Source: Kitasatospora sp. GAS204B (GTDB lineage Bacteria > Actinomycetota > Actinomycetes > Streptomycetales > Streptomycetaceae). Taken from it: 64,000 nt of DNA. The position numbers and the translations under genes were made by a program. The DNA lies in assembly GCF_029892155.1 (NCBI RefSeq), contig NZ_JARZAG010000023.1, forward strand, positions 1 through 64,000. Reading direction: 5' to 3'. This document shows positions 1 through 8,463 of this stretch, piece after piece (positions within the stretch are counted from its first letter, which is position 1; every line of letters begins with the position of its first letter). Below the pieces are notes generated by a model. It had not been told where the DNA came from and made no database searches. It saw only the letters and a list, made by a program, of their open reading frames with translations.

Positions 1-88
1 GTTACATTCCGAACCCGGAAGCTAAGCCTCATAGCGCCGATGGTACTGCAGGGGGGACCCTGTGGGAGAGTAGGACGCCGCCGAACAA
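1..88 (+). rRNA. rrf: 5S ribosomal RNA, 3' part
   Basis: The window opens inside a 5S rRNA. The stretch reading through the conserved CCGAACCCGGAAG loop and ending in GTAGGACGCCGCCGAAC is the standard actinomycete 5S 3' two thirds. Roughly the first 30 bases lie outside the window. It is presumably the last gene of an rrn operon arriving from the left. The exact 3' end is estimated. Confidence 0.95.
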
Positions 89-96
89 TTCTTCTG

Positions 97-131
97 AAGA
101 AGCCCCCACTGGGTTCCAGTGGGGGCTTCTT
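97..131 (+). terminator. rrn operon terminator
   Basis: Inverted repeat AAGAAGCCCCCACTGG / AGTGGGGGCTTCTT directly behind the 5S rRNA, with a short loop and a T-rich 3' arm. This is the expected intrinsic terminator of the rRNA operon. Confidence 0.9.
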
Positions 132-199
132 CGCGTTCCGGGGTGGGGCCGGGTAAAGTCGAGCCCGCACAGCTCATCATCAGGACAGGAGGCCCCCGG

Positions 200-811
200 G
201 TGGAGGTCCAGGAGACGCGCGTCCAGACCGACCGCGTCCTCACCATTCCCAACCTGCTCAGCATGGCGCGGCTGGTCGGGGTCCCGGTCTTCCTCTGGCT
301 TATTCTCTGGCCGAAGTTCGACGGGCCGAACAACGACGGGTGGGCGTTGCTCATCCTGCTGTTCAGCGGGGTCAGCGACTACCTCGACGGGAAGCTGGCC
401 CGTCGGTGGGGTCAGATCAGCCGGCTGGGGCAGATCCTGGATCCGCTGGCCGACCGGCTCTATGTGCTCTCCACCCTGCTCGGGCTGACCTGGCGTGAGA
501 TCTTGCCGTGGTGGGTGACCGCGATCTTGCTGGCGCGGGAGCTCTTCATCGCCTCGCTTCTACCGATTCTCAACCGGCACGGCTACGGTCCGCTGCAGGT
601 CAGTTTTCTGGGCAAAGCGGCCACCTTCAATCTGATGTACGCCTTTCCGCTTCTGCTGCTGGGACTCGGCGATGGCTGGATCCACCGCACTGCCGAGGCT
701 GTCAGCTGGGCCTTCATCTGGTGGGGCACCGTCCTGTACTGGTGGGCCGGCATCCTCTACGCCGTGCAGGCCCGGCGGATCGTGAAGGCCGAGGCCGCCG
801 TCGCGGGCTGA
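200..811 (+). CDS. CDP-alcohol phosphatidyltransferase family membrane protein (PgsA-like)
   Basis: A 203-residue integral membrane protein that should transfer a phosphatidyl group from CDP-diacylglycerol to a small alcohol at the inner membrane. The CDP-alcohol signature D-x2-D-G-x2-A-R-x8-G-x3-D-x3-D is complete (DYLDGKLAR through GQILDPLAD), and several hydrophobic helices follow. The GTG start is chosen because GGAGG lies just upstream; an upstream in-frame start at 119 would overlap the rRNA terminator. Its position before the nucleotidyltransferase/DUF881 genes mirrors pgsA2 (Rv1822) in M. tuberculosis. The alcohol substrate cannot be read from sequence. It could be glycerol-3-phosphate or another polyol phosphate, so no gene symbol is assigned. 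Confidence 0.9.
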   Translation: MEVQETRVQTDRVLTIPNLLSMARLVGVPVFLWLILWPKFDGPNNDGWALLILLFSGVSDYLDGKLARRWGQISRLGQILDPLADRLYVLSTLLGLTWREILPWWVTAILLARELFIASLLPILNRHGYGPLQVSFLGKAATFNLMYAFPLLLLGLGDGWIHRTAEAVSWAFIWWGTVLYWWAGILYAVQARRIVKAEAAVAG

Positions 812-936
812 CAGGGCGTAATCGTGGCGCAGATGACTCGTCTGTCCGCGCGTCGGAACTTTTCTGCCGGGTAGAGGACTCCTGGAACGGTTTGATGGAC
901 GTGGAGTCCATTGCCGAGAAGGAGGACGCACCCGCA

Positions 937-3432
937 ATGAAAGCCGTTGTGATGGCAGGAGGCGAGGGAACTCGTCTCCGCCCGATGACTTCAAGCATGC
1001 CGAAGCCGCTTCTGCCGGTGGCCAACCGCCCGATCATGGAGCACGTGCTGCGGCTGCTCAAGCGGCACGGCCTCACCGATACTGTGGTCACCGTGCAGTT
1101 CCTCGCCTCGCTGGTGAAGAACTACTTCGGTGATGGTGAAGAACTCGGTATGAACCTCACCTATGCGAACGAGGAGGTTCCGCTCGGCACCGCCGGCAGC
1201 GTCAAGAACGCCGAGGACGCGCTGCGTGACGACTCCTTTCTCGTTATTTCCGGAGATGCGCTCACCGATTTCGACCTGTCCGAGCTGATCGCCTTTCACC
1301 GGCGCAAGGGCGCGTTGGTGACGGTCTGTCTGACCCGGGTCCCGGACCCGCTGGAATTCGGTATCACGATCGTCGACGACGACGGCCGGGTGGAGCGGTT
1401 CCTGGAAAAGCCCACCTGGGGCCAGGTCTTCTCGGACACGGTGAACACCGGGATCTACGTGATGGAGCCCGAGGTCTTCGACTACGTCGCGGCCGGGCAG
1501 TCGGTCGACTGGTCGAGCGATGTGTTCCCGCAACTGCTCAAGGAGGGCAAGCCGGTCTTCGGCTACGTCGCCGAGGGCTACTGGGAGGACGTCGGCACCC
1601 ACGAGAGCTACCAGAAGGCGCAGGCCGATGTCCTGGAGGGCAAGGTCGAAGTCGAGCTGGACGGCTTCGAGATCTCGCCGGGCGTCTGGGTCGCGGAGGG
1701 GGCGGAGGTCGACCCGGAGGCGATCCTGAGGGGTCCGCTCTACATCGGCGACTACGCCAAGGTGGAGGCGGGCGTGGAGCTGCGCGAGCACACGGTGCTC
1801 GGCAGCAACGTGGTCGTCAAGCGCGGCGCGTTCCTGCACAAGGCCGTGGTGCACGACAACGTCTACGTGGGGCCGCAGACCAACCTGCGCGGTTGCGTGG
1901 TCGGCAAGAACACCGACGTGATGCGCGCGGCCCGGATCGAGGACGGCGCGGTCATCGGTGACGAGTGCCTGATCGGCGAGGAGTCGATCATCGCCGGCGG
2001 GGTGCGGGTCTACCCGTTCAAGACGATCGAGGCCGGCGCTTTCGTCAACACCTCGGTGATCTGGGAGTCGCGCGGCCCGGAGCACCTGTTCGGCGCGCGC
2101 GGCGTCTCGGGGATCCTCAACGTCGAGATCACCCCGGAGCTGGCCGTGCGGCTGGCGGGGGCGTACGCGACGACGTTGAAGAAGGGCGCCACCGTCACCA
2201 TCGCGCGTGACCACTCGCGTGGTGCCCGTGCGCTCAAACGGGCGATGATCTCGGCGCTGCAGACCAGCGCCATCGACGTGCGCGACCTGGAGAACGTGCC
2301 GCTGCCGGTGGCCCGTCAGCACACCGCGCGGGGCAGCGCGGGCGGCATCTTCCTGCGGACCACACCGGGCGTGCCGGACTCGCTGGACATCCTCTTCTTC
2401 GACGAGCGCGGTGCCGACCTCTCCCAGGCGGGCCAGCGCAAGCTGGACCGGGTCTACTCCCGCCAGGAATACCGCCGGGCGTTCCCGGGCGAGATCGGGG
2501 ATCTGACCTTCCCGTCCAGCGTCTTCGACGCCTACGCGGGCAACCTGCTGCGGGCGATCGACACCACCGGGGTCCGGGAGGCCGGGCTCAAGGTGGTGGT
2601 GGACACCGCGCACGGCAGCGCCGGGTTGGTGCTGCCCAGCATCCTGGGCCGGCTCGGGGTGGAGGCACTGACCGTCAGCGGCGGTCTGGACGAGGCCAGG
2701 CCCACCGAGGACGTCGAGTCGCGGCGGGCCGGCCTGGCCCGGCTCGGGGCCCTGGTCGCCTCCTCGCGGGCGGCCTTCGGGGTGCGGTTCGACCCGGTCG
2801 GCGAGCGGGTCTCCTTCGTGGACGAGCTGGGCCGGGTGATCGAGGACGACCGGGCGTTGCTGGTGCTGCTGGACCTGGTGGCCGCCGAGCGCCGTAGCGG
2901 GCAGGTGGCACTGCCGGTGACCACCACCCGGATCGCCGAGCAGGTGGCGGCCTACCACGGCACCCAGGTCATCTGGACCTCCACCTCGCCGGACGACCTG
3001 GCCAAGGCGGCCGCCGCCGACGGCACCATCTTCGGCGGGGACGGCCGGGGCGGCTTCGTGGTCCCCGAGTTCAGCGGCGTGATGGACGGGGCGGCGGCCT
3101 TCGTCCGGCTGGTCGGCCTGGTGGCCCGCACTCAGCTGACGCTCAGCCAGATCGACGCGCGGATCCCGCAGGCCCACATGCAGCGTCGGGACATCGCCAC
3201 CCCCTGGGCGGCCAAGGGCATGGTGATGCGCTCGGTGGTGGAGGCGGCCGGCAACCGGCGGCTGGACACCACTGACGGCGTCAGGGTGGTAGAGCCGGAC
3301 GGCCGGTGGACCCTGGTGCTGCCGGACCCGGCGGAGGCGGTGACCCACCTGTGGGCCGAGGGTCCGGACGATGCGGCCACCCAGGCGCTGCTGGACGAGT
3401 GGGCGGCCGTGGTGGACAGCGCCGGACGGTGA
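937..3432 (+). CDS. Fused sugar-1-phosphate nucleotidyltransferase / phosphomannomutase-like protein
   Basis: An 831-residue two-enzyme fusion. The N-terminal ~235 residues are a nucleotidyltransferase with the GGEGTRLRP loop and the PKPLLPVANRP motif. A left-handed hexapeptide repeat region follows to about residue 380. The second half is a phosphohexomutase-like domain with a GDGRGG sugar-binding segment. A canonical TASHNP phosphoserine loop is not evident, so mutase activity is doubtful. Known relatives are annotated as mannose-1-phosphate guanylyltransferase, which would supply GDP-mannose for glycans. The ATG has an AGAAGGAGG ribosome binding site; upstream in-frame extensions are not supported. 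It follows the phosphatidyltransferase with about 125 bp between. Confidence 0.88.
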   Translation: MKAVVMAGGEGTRLRPMTSSMPKPLLPVANRPIMEHVLRLLKRHGLTDTVVTVQFLASLVKNYFGDGEELGMNLTYANEEVPLGTAGSVKNAEDALRDDSFLVISGDALTDFDLSELIAFHRRKGALVTVCLTRVPDPLEFGITIVDDDGRVERFLEKPTWGQVFSDTVNTGIYVMEPEVFDYVAAGQSVDWSSDVFPQLLKEGKPVFGYVAEGYWEDVGTHESYQKAQADVLEGKVEVELDGFEISPGVWVAEGAEVDPEAILRGPLYIGDYAKVEAGVELREHTVLGSNVVVKRGAFLHKAVVHDNVYVGPQTNLRGCVVGKNTDVMRAARIEDGAVIGDECLIGEESIIAGGVRVYPFKTIEAGAFVNTSVIWESRGPEHLFGARGVSGILNVEITPELAVRLAGAYATTLKKGATVTIARDHSRGARALKRAMISALQTSAIDVRDLENVPLPVARQHTARGSAGGIFLRTTPGVPDSLDILFFDERGADLSQAGQRKLDRVYSRQEYRRAFPGEIGDLTFPSSVFDAYAGNLLRAIDTTGVREAGLKVVVDTAHGSAGLVLPSILGRLGVEALTVSGGLDEARPTEDVESRRAGLARLGALVASSRAAFGVRFDPVGERVSFVDELGRVIEDDRALLVLLDLVAAERRSGQVALPVTTTRIAEQVAAYHGTQVIWTSTSPDDLAKAAAADGTIFGGDGRGGFVVPEFSGVMDGAAAFVRLVGLVARTQLTLSQIDARIPQAHMQRRDIATPWAAKGMVMRSVVEAAGNRRLDTTDGVRVVEPDGRWTLVLPDPAEAVTHLWAEGPDDAATQALLDEWAAVVDSAGR

Positions 3433-3529
3433 CCAACCGCGCGGCGCGGACGCGCCGTTGAGCGTGCGGCCGCCGGCGGCCGGCCCCGGTTCGGGGGCTG
3501 GTCGTCGGCGGCCGCGGCGTCATGGGACG

Positions 3530-4483
3530 ATGTCCCGCATGTCAGCGACGCGGCCACCGGTGCGAGGGAGCGGGCGGTTCGCCCGTCCCGATGCCTCGAT
3601 GAGGCTGCTGACCACCGTGATGGACCAGAGCCTGGACGAGGGCTACGCCGCTGCCGCGCGGGCCCGCGGCGAGGTCGGCAAGCGTCGCCTGCCGACCACC
3701 ACCCGGGGGCGGCTGCTGCTCGCCCTCGGGCTGGCGCTGGCGGCCGTGGTGGTGACGGTCAGTGGGGTCACCGCGCACGACGACGAGCCGGCGCTGGCGA
3801 GACAGCACGACGCGCTGGTGCAGAAGGTCACCGCTGGGACCGCAGCCGCCGACAAGCTGCAGCAGCAGGTCGAGGCCGCCCGCACCCAGGTCGACCAGGA
3901 GCAGCGGCGTGCCCTGAAGGAGAGCGGCGGCGACCTGGCGCTGACCGACCTGGCGGCCGCGGTGGGCACCGGTGCGGTGCACGGTCCCGGCCTCAAACTG
4001 GTGCTGGACGACGCGACCGGGACCGACTCCGGCGGCGGGATCGACCCGCGCACGGCGGACGACTTCAGCGGCGGACGCCTGCACGACCACGATCTCCAGC
4101 TGATCGTCAACGGGCTCTGGGAGTCCGGGGCCGAGGCGGTGGCGGTGAACGGGCAGCGGCTCACCTCGCTCTCCGCGATCCGGGCGGCCGGCGACGCGAT
4201 CCTGGTCGACAACCGGCCGCTGGTGCCGCCGTACACGGTGCTGGCGGTCGGGGACGAGAAGCGGTTGCCCGGCGCCTTCCAGGACAGCAGCGGGGGTCAG
4301 TACCTGCGGATCCTGGAGGAGAGCTACGGGATCAAGTCGACCGCCACCGCGCAGCGCTCGCTGGACCTGCCGGCCGCGGTGGGCTTCACGCTGCGCCTCG
4401 CGACCCCGGACTCCGGGACGCCGAGCGCCGCCGGATCCACCATTGCACCTTCACCCTCCACGACAGGAGCAGCCAAGCAGTGA
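3530..4483 (+). CDS. DUF881 family membrane-anchored protein (first copy)
   Basis: About 317 residues: a cytoplasmic N terminus with an MDQSLDEGYA segment, one transmembrane helix around residues 65-85 (LLLALGLALAAVVVTV), a coiled coil (DKLQQQVEAARTQVDQEQR) and a C-terminal DUF881 domain. The fold lies outside the membrane in this topology and its function is unknown. The homologue in M. tuberculosis is Rv1823, beside the small basic protein, so an envelope or division role is inferred. Two in-frame ATGs, 9 bp apart (3530 and 3539), are both possible. The last codons overlap the next gene by 4 bp, indicating translational coupling. Confidence 0.85.
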   Translation: MSRMSATRPPVRGSGRFARPDASMRLLTTVMDQSLDEGYAAAARARGEVGKRRLPTTTRGRLLLALGLALAAVVVTVSGVTAHDDEPALARQHDALVQKVTAGTAAADKLQQQVEAARTQVDQEQRRALKESGGDLALTDLAAAVGTGAVHGPGLKLVLDDATGTDSGGGIDPRTADDFSGGRLHDHDLQLIVNGLWESGAEAVAVNGQRLTSLSAIRAAGDAILVDNRPLVPPYTVLAVGDEKRLPGAFQDSSGGQYLRILEESYGIKSTATAQRSLDLPAAVGFTLRLATPDSGTPSAAGSTIAPSPSTTGAAKQ

Positions 4484-4812
4484 TCGCCGTACTGGGCCTG
4501 GTAGCCGGGATCGTCGTCGGGCTGTTCGTGCAGCCGTCGGTGCCGGCGAGCGTCGTGCCGTACCTGCCGATCGCCGTGGTGGCCGCGCTGGACGCCGTCT
4601 TCGGCGGCGTGCGGGCGATGCTCGACGGGATCTTCGACGACAAGGTGTTCGTGGTCTCCTTCCTCTCCAACGTGGTGGTGGCGGCGTTGATCGTCTTCCT
4701 CGGAGACCAGCTGGGCGTGGGCTCGCAGCTGTCCACCGGTGTGGTCGTGGTGCTGGGTATCCGGATCTTCTCCAACGCGGCCGCCATCCGGCGCCACGTG
4801 TTCCGGGCCTGA
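4480..4812 (+). CDS. sbp: Small basic protein (Sbp, DUF1290)
   Basis: 110 residues, nearly all hydrophobic, with three predicted membrane spans and the family's typical stretch around GGVRAMLDGIFDDKVFVVSF. Small basic protein is encoded beside division genes in many Gram-positives, and its biochemical role is not established. The GTG start overlaps the previous stop (GTGA) and has ACAGGAG upstream. Flanking DUF881 genes on both sides reproduce the Rv1823-Rv1824-Rv1825 arrangement, suggesting the three proteins form a membrane complex. Confidence 0.9.
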   Translation: MIAVLGLVAGIVVGLFVQPSVPASVVPYLPIAVVAALDAVFGGVRAMLDGIFDDKVFVVSFLSNVVVAALIVFLGDQLGVGSQLSTGVVVVLGIRIFSNAAAIRRHVFRA

Positions 4813-4826
4813 GACGGGTGCCTGGC

Positions 4827-5768
4827 GTGGCGACGGAAGCCGAGGACGAGGCGCGCGAGCCGGACGAGGCGCAGCAACCCGACGTGCCCGACGTGCCCGA
4901 CGTGCCCGACGTGCTCGACGTGCTCGACGAGCACGATGCGCCCGGCGAGGACGAGGCGCCGACGGAACAGGAGCAGGAGCAGGCCGCCCCTGAGCCGTCG
5001 GCGGAGCCACAGCAGCCCCCGCAACCCCAGCAGCCCACAGCGCTGCTGGACGGCCGTGGACGGCTGCGCAAGGCGGTCTGGCCGCCCCGGCTGTCCCGCG
5101 GGCAGCTGGTGGTGGCGCTGCTGCTCTTCGCGCTCGGCCTGGGCCTGGCGATCCAGGTGCGCAGCACGAACGACCACAGCGCGCTCCGTGGCGCCCGCCA
5201 GGAGGACCTGGTGCGGATCCTCGACGAGCTGGACAGCCGCCAGCAGCGCCTGCAGCAGGAGAAGAGCCAACTCGACCAGTCGCTGACCCAGTTGGAGAAC
5301 AGCTCGAACCAGGCCAAGGAGGCCCAGGAGCAGACTCAGCAGAAGGCGCTGGAGCTCGGCGTGCTGGCCGGCACGGTCAAGGCGAGCGGTCCCGGCATCG
5401 TGCTGACCGTCGATGACCCCCAAGGGCAGGTCAAGGCCGATATGCTGCTGGACACCCTGCAGGAACTCCGAGCGGCGGGGGCGGAGGCGATTCAGATCAA
5501 CGATGTCCGAGTGGTGGCGCACACCTACTTCACCGACCTGTCCTCGGGCGGCGTGTCGATCGACGGGACGAAGGTCTCGCAGCCGTACCGCTTCACGGTG
5601 ATCGGCGACCCGCAGGACCTGACGCCGGCCCTGAACATTCCGGGTGGCATCGTCCGTACCTTGGAGAAGGAGCAGGTGGGCACCAACATCTCGGAGCAGC
5701 AGAAGGTCACGGTGGACGCGCTGGTCGGACCCGGATCCGCGCAGTTCGCCAAGCCGGCGGCGCAGTGA
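4827..5768 (+). CDS. DUF881 family membrane-anchored protein (second copy)
   Basis: About 313 residues. The first ~75 are very acidic and proline/glutamine-rich, with a DVP/DVL tripeptide repeat. A basic patch and a single transmembrane helix follow (LVVALLLFALGLGLAI, near residue 95), then a coiled coil (residues ~125-170) and the DUF881 domain with its GPGIVLTVDD and EAIQINDVRV segments. Homologous to Rv1825. A GTG nine bases upstream (4818) is an alternative start. It differs from the first DUF881 copy mainly in the long acidic tail, which would be cytoplasmic and could bind a partner electrostatically. Confidence 0.87.
   Translation: MATEAEDEAREPDEAQQPDVPDVPDVPDVLDVLDEHDAPGEDEAPTEQEQEQAAPEPSAEPQQPPQPQQPTALLDGRGRLRKAVWPPRLSRGQLVVALLLFALGLGLAIQVRSTNDHSALRGARQEDLVRILDELDSRQQRLQQEKSQLDQSLTQLENSSNQAKEAQEQTQQKALELGVLAGTVKASGPGIVLTVDDPQGQVKADMLLDTLQELRAAGAEAIQINDVRVVAHTYFTDLSSGGVSIDGTKVSQPYRFTVIGDPQDLTPALNIPGGIVRTLEKEQVGTNISEQQKVTVDALVGPGSAQFAKPAAQ
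4881..4925 (+). repeat. In-frame 9-bp tandem repeat (DVP/DVL)
   Basis: Five head-to-tail copies of a 9-bp unit: three exact GACGTGCCC and two GACGTGCTC. They encode Asp-Val-Pro or Asp-Val-Leu in the acidic cytoplasmic tail of the second DUF881 protein. Repeats of this type can change copy number without a frameshift. Confidence 0.85.
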
Positions 5769-5991
5769 GGCGCCGCCCGCCGCCCTGCCAGGGTTCTGCG
5801 CTGACGCTCCGTCGGCTCCACCGCCCCTCACCTGCGCTTGTGAACGGCCCCCGGTGCAGACCACCGGAACACCGTCGGCCACACTGTTCGTTACCACTCT
5901 CGCAGCCCCGGTCCGATGCCGGGCTCGCAGCCTGTCCGAGGTTCTCACCCTGCCCCGCGGGCGGGTCTGTTTCACGCAAGGGGATTCGCCC

Positions 5992-6840
5992 GTGAGTCTG
6001 TTCTCGAAGTTGTTCGGCCGTTCCAACCGCCGTAGCGCCGCCGTGGAGATGCCCACCGCGCGTCACCGGCGCGAGGACGAGGAGCCGGGCCAGGTCCCCG
6101 GGATGCGGGGCGCCCCGCAGGACGGCTACCAGCCGGCCGGCGAGCGGCCGCTGTTCCGTGACGCGGGCTACGGCGCGTCGGTTGATTCCTCGGGCGCGCC
6201 GCGCATAGGTTTCCCGTCAGCACCCTCAACCTCTGGTGGAGGGTTTGCCCCGGATCCCTACGCCGGGCACGTCCCAGGGGGAGTGCCGCGCCAGGAGGCT
6301 GCGAACATGACCGGCCCGATCGTCTGCCCTCGGTGCGGCACCCAGAACCCGGCCACCGCCCGGTTCTGCAACAACTGCGGGAGCCCGCTGCGCGGCGGCG
6401 CGCCGGAGATGCCGGCCGAGACCACCTCGACCATCTCGATCTCCGGCCTGGAGTCCTACGACCCCACCGCCACCGGGACCGGCGCCACCCCGGCGCTGTC
6501 GGCCGAGGTACTGGCCGCGATCGACGCACTGCCGCCGGGCTCGGCCCTGCTGATCGTGCAGCGCGGTCCGAACTCGGGCAGCCGCTTCCTGCTGGACGCG
6601 GACATCACCACGGCCGGTCGGCACCCGCAGGGTGACATCTTCCTCGACGATGTCACCGTCTCGCGCCGGCACGTGGAGTTCCGCCGTCGCCCGGGCGGGT
6701 TCACCGTCGCGGACGTCGGCAGCTTGAACGGGACGTACGTCAACCGCGAGCGGATCGACGAGGTCGGTCTGAACAACGGTGACGAGGTGCAGATCGGCAA
6801 GTACCGACTGGTCTTCTTCGCCGGACCGCAGCGGTACTGA
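5992..6840 (+). CDS. garA: FHA-domain protein with zinc ribbon, GarA/OdhI-like
   Basis: 282 residues in three parts: a low-complexity N terminus beginning MSLFSKLFG, a zinc ribbon with C112/C115 and C126/C129 (CPRCG...CNNCG), and a C-terminal FHA domain (~183-280) with the GRHPQGD, SRRH and GSLNGT phosphothreonine-binding motifs. E143-T144-T145-S146 matches the ETTS motif that PknB/PknG phosphorylate in mycobacterial GarA. That phosphorylation releases GarA from 2-oxoglutarate dehydrogenase and glutamate dehydrogenase. Unlike GarA (about 160 residues), this protein carries the zinc ribbon and a long N terminus. A second ATG at 6307 has a strong AGGAGG 8 bases upstream and would give a 177-residue form. 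Its position matches garA between Rv1825 and Rv1828. Confidence 0.88.
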   Translation: MSLFSKLFGRSNRRSAAVEMPTARHRREDEEPGQVPGMRGAPQDGYQPAGERPLFRDAGYGASVDSSGAPRIGFPSAPSTSGGGFAPDPYAGHVPGGVPRQEAANMTGPIVCPRCGTQNPATARFCNNCGSPLRGGAPEMPAETTSTISISGLESYDPTATGTGATPALSAEVLAAIDALPPGSALLIVQRGPNSGSRFLLDADITTAGRHPQGDIFLDDVTVSRRHVEFRRRPGGFTVADVGSLNGTYVNRERIDEVGLNNGDEVQIGKYRLVFFAGPQRY

Positions 6841-6924
6841 CGACCGCGGCGGAGGACCGCGCCGGGCGGTGCCGGGGCACGGACAGGTGGGGGTTCGCAG
6901 CACGACGGCAGCAGGAGAGTGCGC

Positions 6925-7710
6925 ATGACCTCGAATCAGACCGTGACAACCGTGACCAACCAGCGCCGCCACGGCGGCCCGGTGCCCCGGGCCGCCGAGC
7001 GGCGCGGGGGCGAGCTGCTGAGCATCGGCGCGGTGCTCGCCTTCCTGCGTGACGACTTCCCCGAAGTCACCATCTCCAAGATCCGCTTCCTGGAGGCGGA
7101 GGGGCTGATCGAGCCACAGCGCACGCCCTCGGGCTACCGCAAGTTCGGTCCGGCCGACGTCGAGCGGCTGGCCTACGTGCTGCGGATGCAGCGCGACCAC
7201 TACCTGCCGCTGCGGGTGATCCGCGAGCACCTGGACGCCATCGAGCGCGGCGAGCAGCCGCCGGCCCTGCCCACCGCCGATGCCCGCCCCGGGCCGCTGG
7301 ACGAGGCGGACCGGGAGCTGGGCGCCGCGGCCAACCAGGGGCCCACGGTGCGCCTGGGCCGGGCCGAGTTGCTGGCCGCCGCCGGTGCCGAGGAGCGGGA
7401 CCTGACCGAGTGGGAGTCCTACGGGCTGGTCGTGCCGGGGCCGGACGGCGGCTACGACGCCGACACCCTGCAGATCGCCAGGCTGGTGGCCGAGCTCGGC
7501 CGGTTCGGCCTGGAGCCCCGCCACCTGCGCCAGGTGAAGGCCGCCGCCGAGCGCGAGATCGCGCTGGTGGATCAGGTGGTCGCCCCGCTGCGCCGGCACC
7601 GCAACCCGCAGACCAGGGCGCACGCCGAGGCCACCGCCCGCGAGTTGGCGACGCTCTCCGTGCGGCTGCACGCGACCATGGTCCAGGCCGGCCTGCGTGG
7701 CCATTCCTAG
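6925..7710 (+). CDS. ftsR: MerR-family regulator FtsR
   Basis: 261 residues with an N-terminal MerR winged helix (SIGAVLAFLRDDFPEVTISKIRFLEAEGLIEP, then SGYRKF) and a longer C-terminal ligand/dimer domain with a second MerR-like half. It is the orthologue by sequence and position of Rv1828/FtsR, which activates ftsZ in corynebacteria. The ATG has CAGGAGA seven bases upstream; a GTG at 6919 is an in-frame alternative. It sits between the FHA protein and the bifunctional nuclease gene, as in mycobacteria. Confidence 0.88.
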   Translation: MTSNQTVTTVTNQRRHGGPVPRAAERRGGELLSIGAVLAFLRDDFPEVTISKIRFLEAEGLIEPQRTPSGYRKFGPADVERLAYVLRMQRDHYLPLRVIREHLDAIERGEQPPALPTADARPGPLDEADRELGAAANQGPTVRLGRAELLAAAGAEERDLTEWESYGLVVPGPDGGYDADTLQIARLVAELGRFGLEPRHLRQVKAAAEREIALVDQVVAPLRRHRNPQTRAHAEATARELATLSVRLHATMVQAGLRGHS

Positions 7711-7764
7711 CGCCCGGACCGGGCCGCGCTTTCATATCTCACGGAGGGGCCATAGGGTTGCCTT

Positions 7765-8238
7765 GTGAATGAGCTCGACGTCGTGGGTGTCCGGGTGGAG
7801 ATGCCCTCCAACCAGCCGATCGTCCTGCTACGCGAAGTGGGGGGTGATCGGTACCTGCCGATTTGGATCGGCCCAGGCGAGGCGACCGCGATCGCCTTCG
7901 CCCAGCAGGGCATGACTCCGGTCCGGCCGCTGACGCACGACCTCTTCAAGGATGTGCTGGAGGCGCTGGGCCAGCAGCTCACCGAGGTGCGGATCACCGA
8001 TCTGCGCGAAGGGGTCTTCTACGCCGAGCTGGTCTTCACCGGCGGCGTCGAGGTGAGCGCGCGTCCCTCCGACGCGATAGCGCTGGCACTGCGTACCGGC
8101 ACGCCGATCTACGGGGCCGAGGAGGTGCTCGCCGAGGCGGGCATCGCGATCCCGGACGAGCAGGAGGACGAGGTCGAGAAGTTCCGCGAGTTCCTCGACC
8201 AGGTGTCGCCCGAGGACTTCGGCGGCAGCGCGCAGTAG
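7765..8238 (+). CDS. Bifunctional nuclease domain protein (DUF151)
   Basis: 157 residues, almost all a single DUF151 domain (PIVLLREVGGDRYLPIWIGPGEATAIA through SARPSDAIALALR). Members of the family can show DNase/RNase activity and are homologues of Rv1829; the cellular role is unclear. The GTG start follows ACGGAGGGG at an unusually long distance of about 15 bases. It lies between the two MerR genes in the conserved order. Confidence 0.9.
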   Translation: MNELDVVGVRVEMPSNQPIVLLREVGGDRYLPIWIGPGEATAIAFAQQGMTPVRPLTHDLFKDVLEALGQQLTEVRITDLREGVFYAELVFTGGVEVSARPSDAIALALRTGTPIYGAEEVLAEAGIAIPDEQEDEVEKFREFLDQVSPEDFGGSAQ

Positions 8239-8463
8239 CGGCGCCCCGCGATCGGTCCGGTCGAGCCGGATTCGATCGGCGTTTTGCCAAGATCGGCCGT
8301 CCTACCCACACTAGGGGCACGCGAAACCACTCGGTGGAGTGATGTTGTTTCGGCGGCCCGGCGTGGCGATCGTTGACGCGTCTTGGACGACTGCCTACCG
8401 TCAGGGGTGGTCGCCGGGATGACCCGATCCGGGCGCCCGGCGCACGAGTGGACGGAGGTTGGC

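Noticed and set aside
991..3348. Long - strand open frame of 785 codons opposite the nucleotidyltransferase fusion gene
   Set aside because: Arg/His/Pro/Gly-rich shadow typical of very G+C-rich DNA; no ribosome binding site or family resemblance, and the + strand protein is unambiguous.
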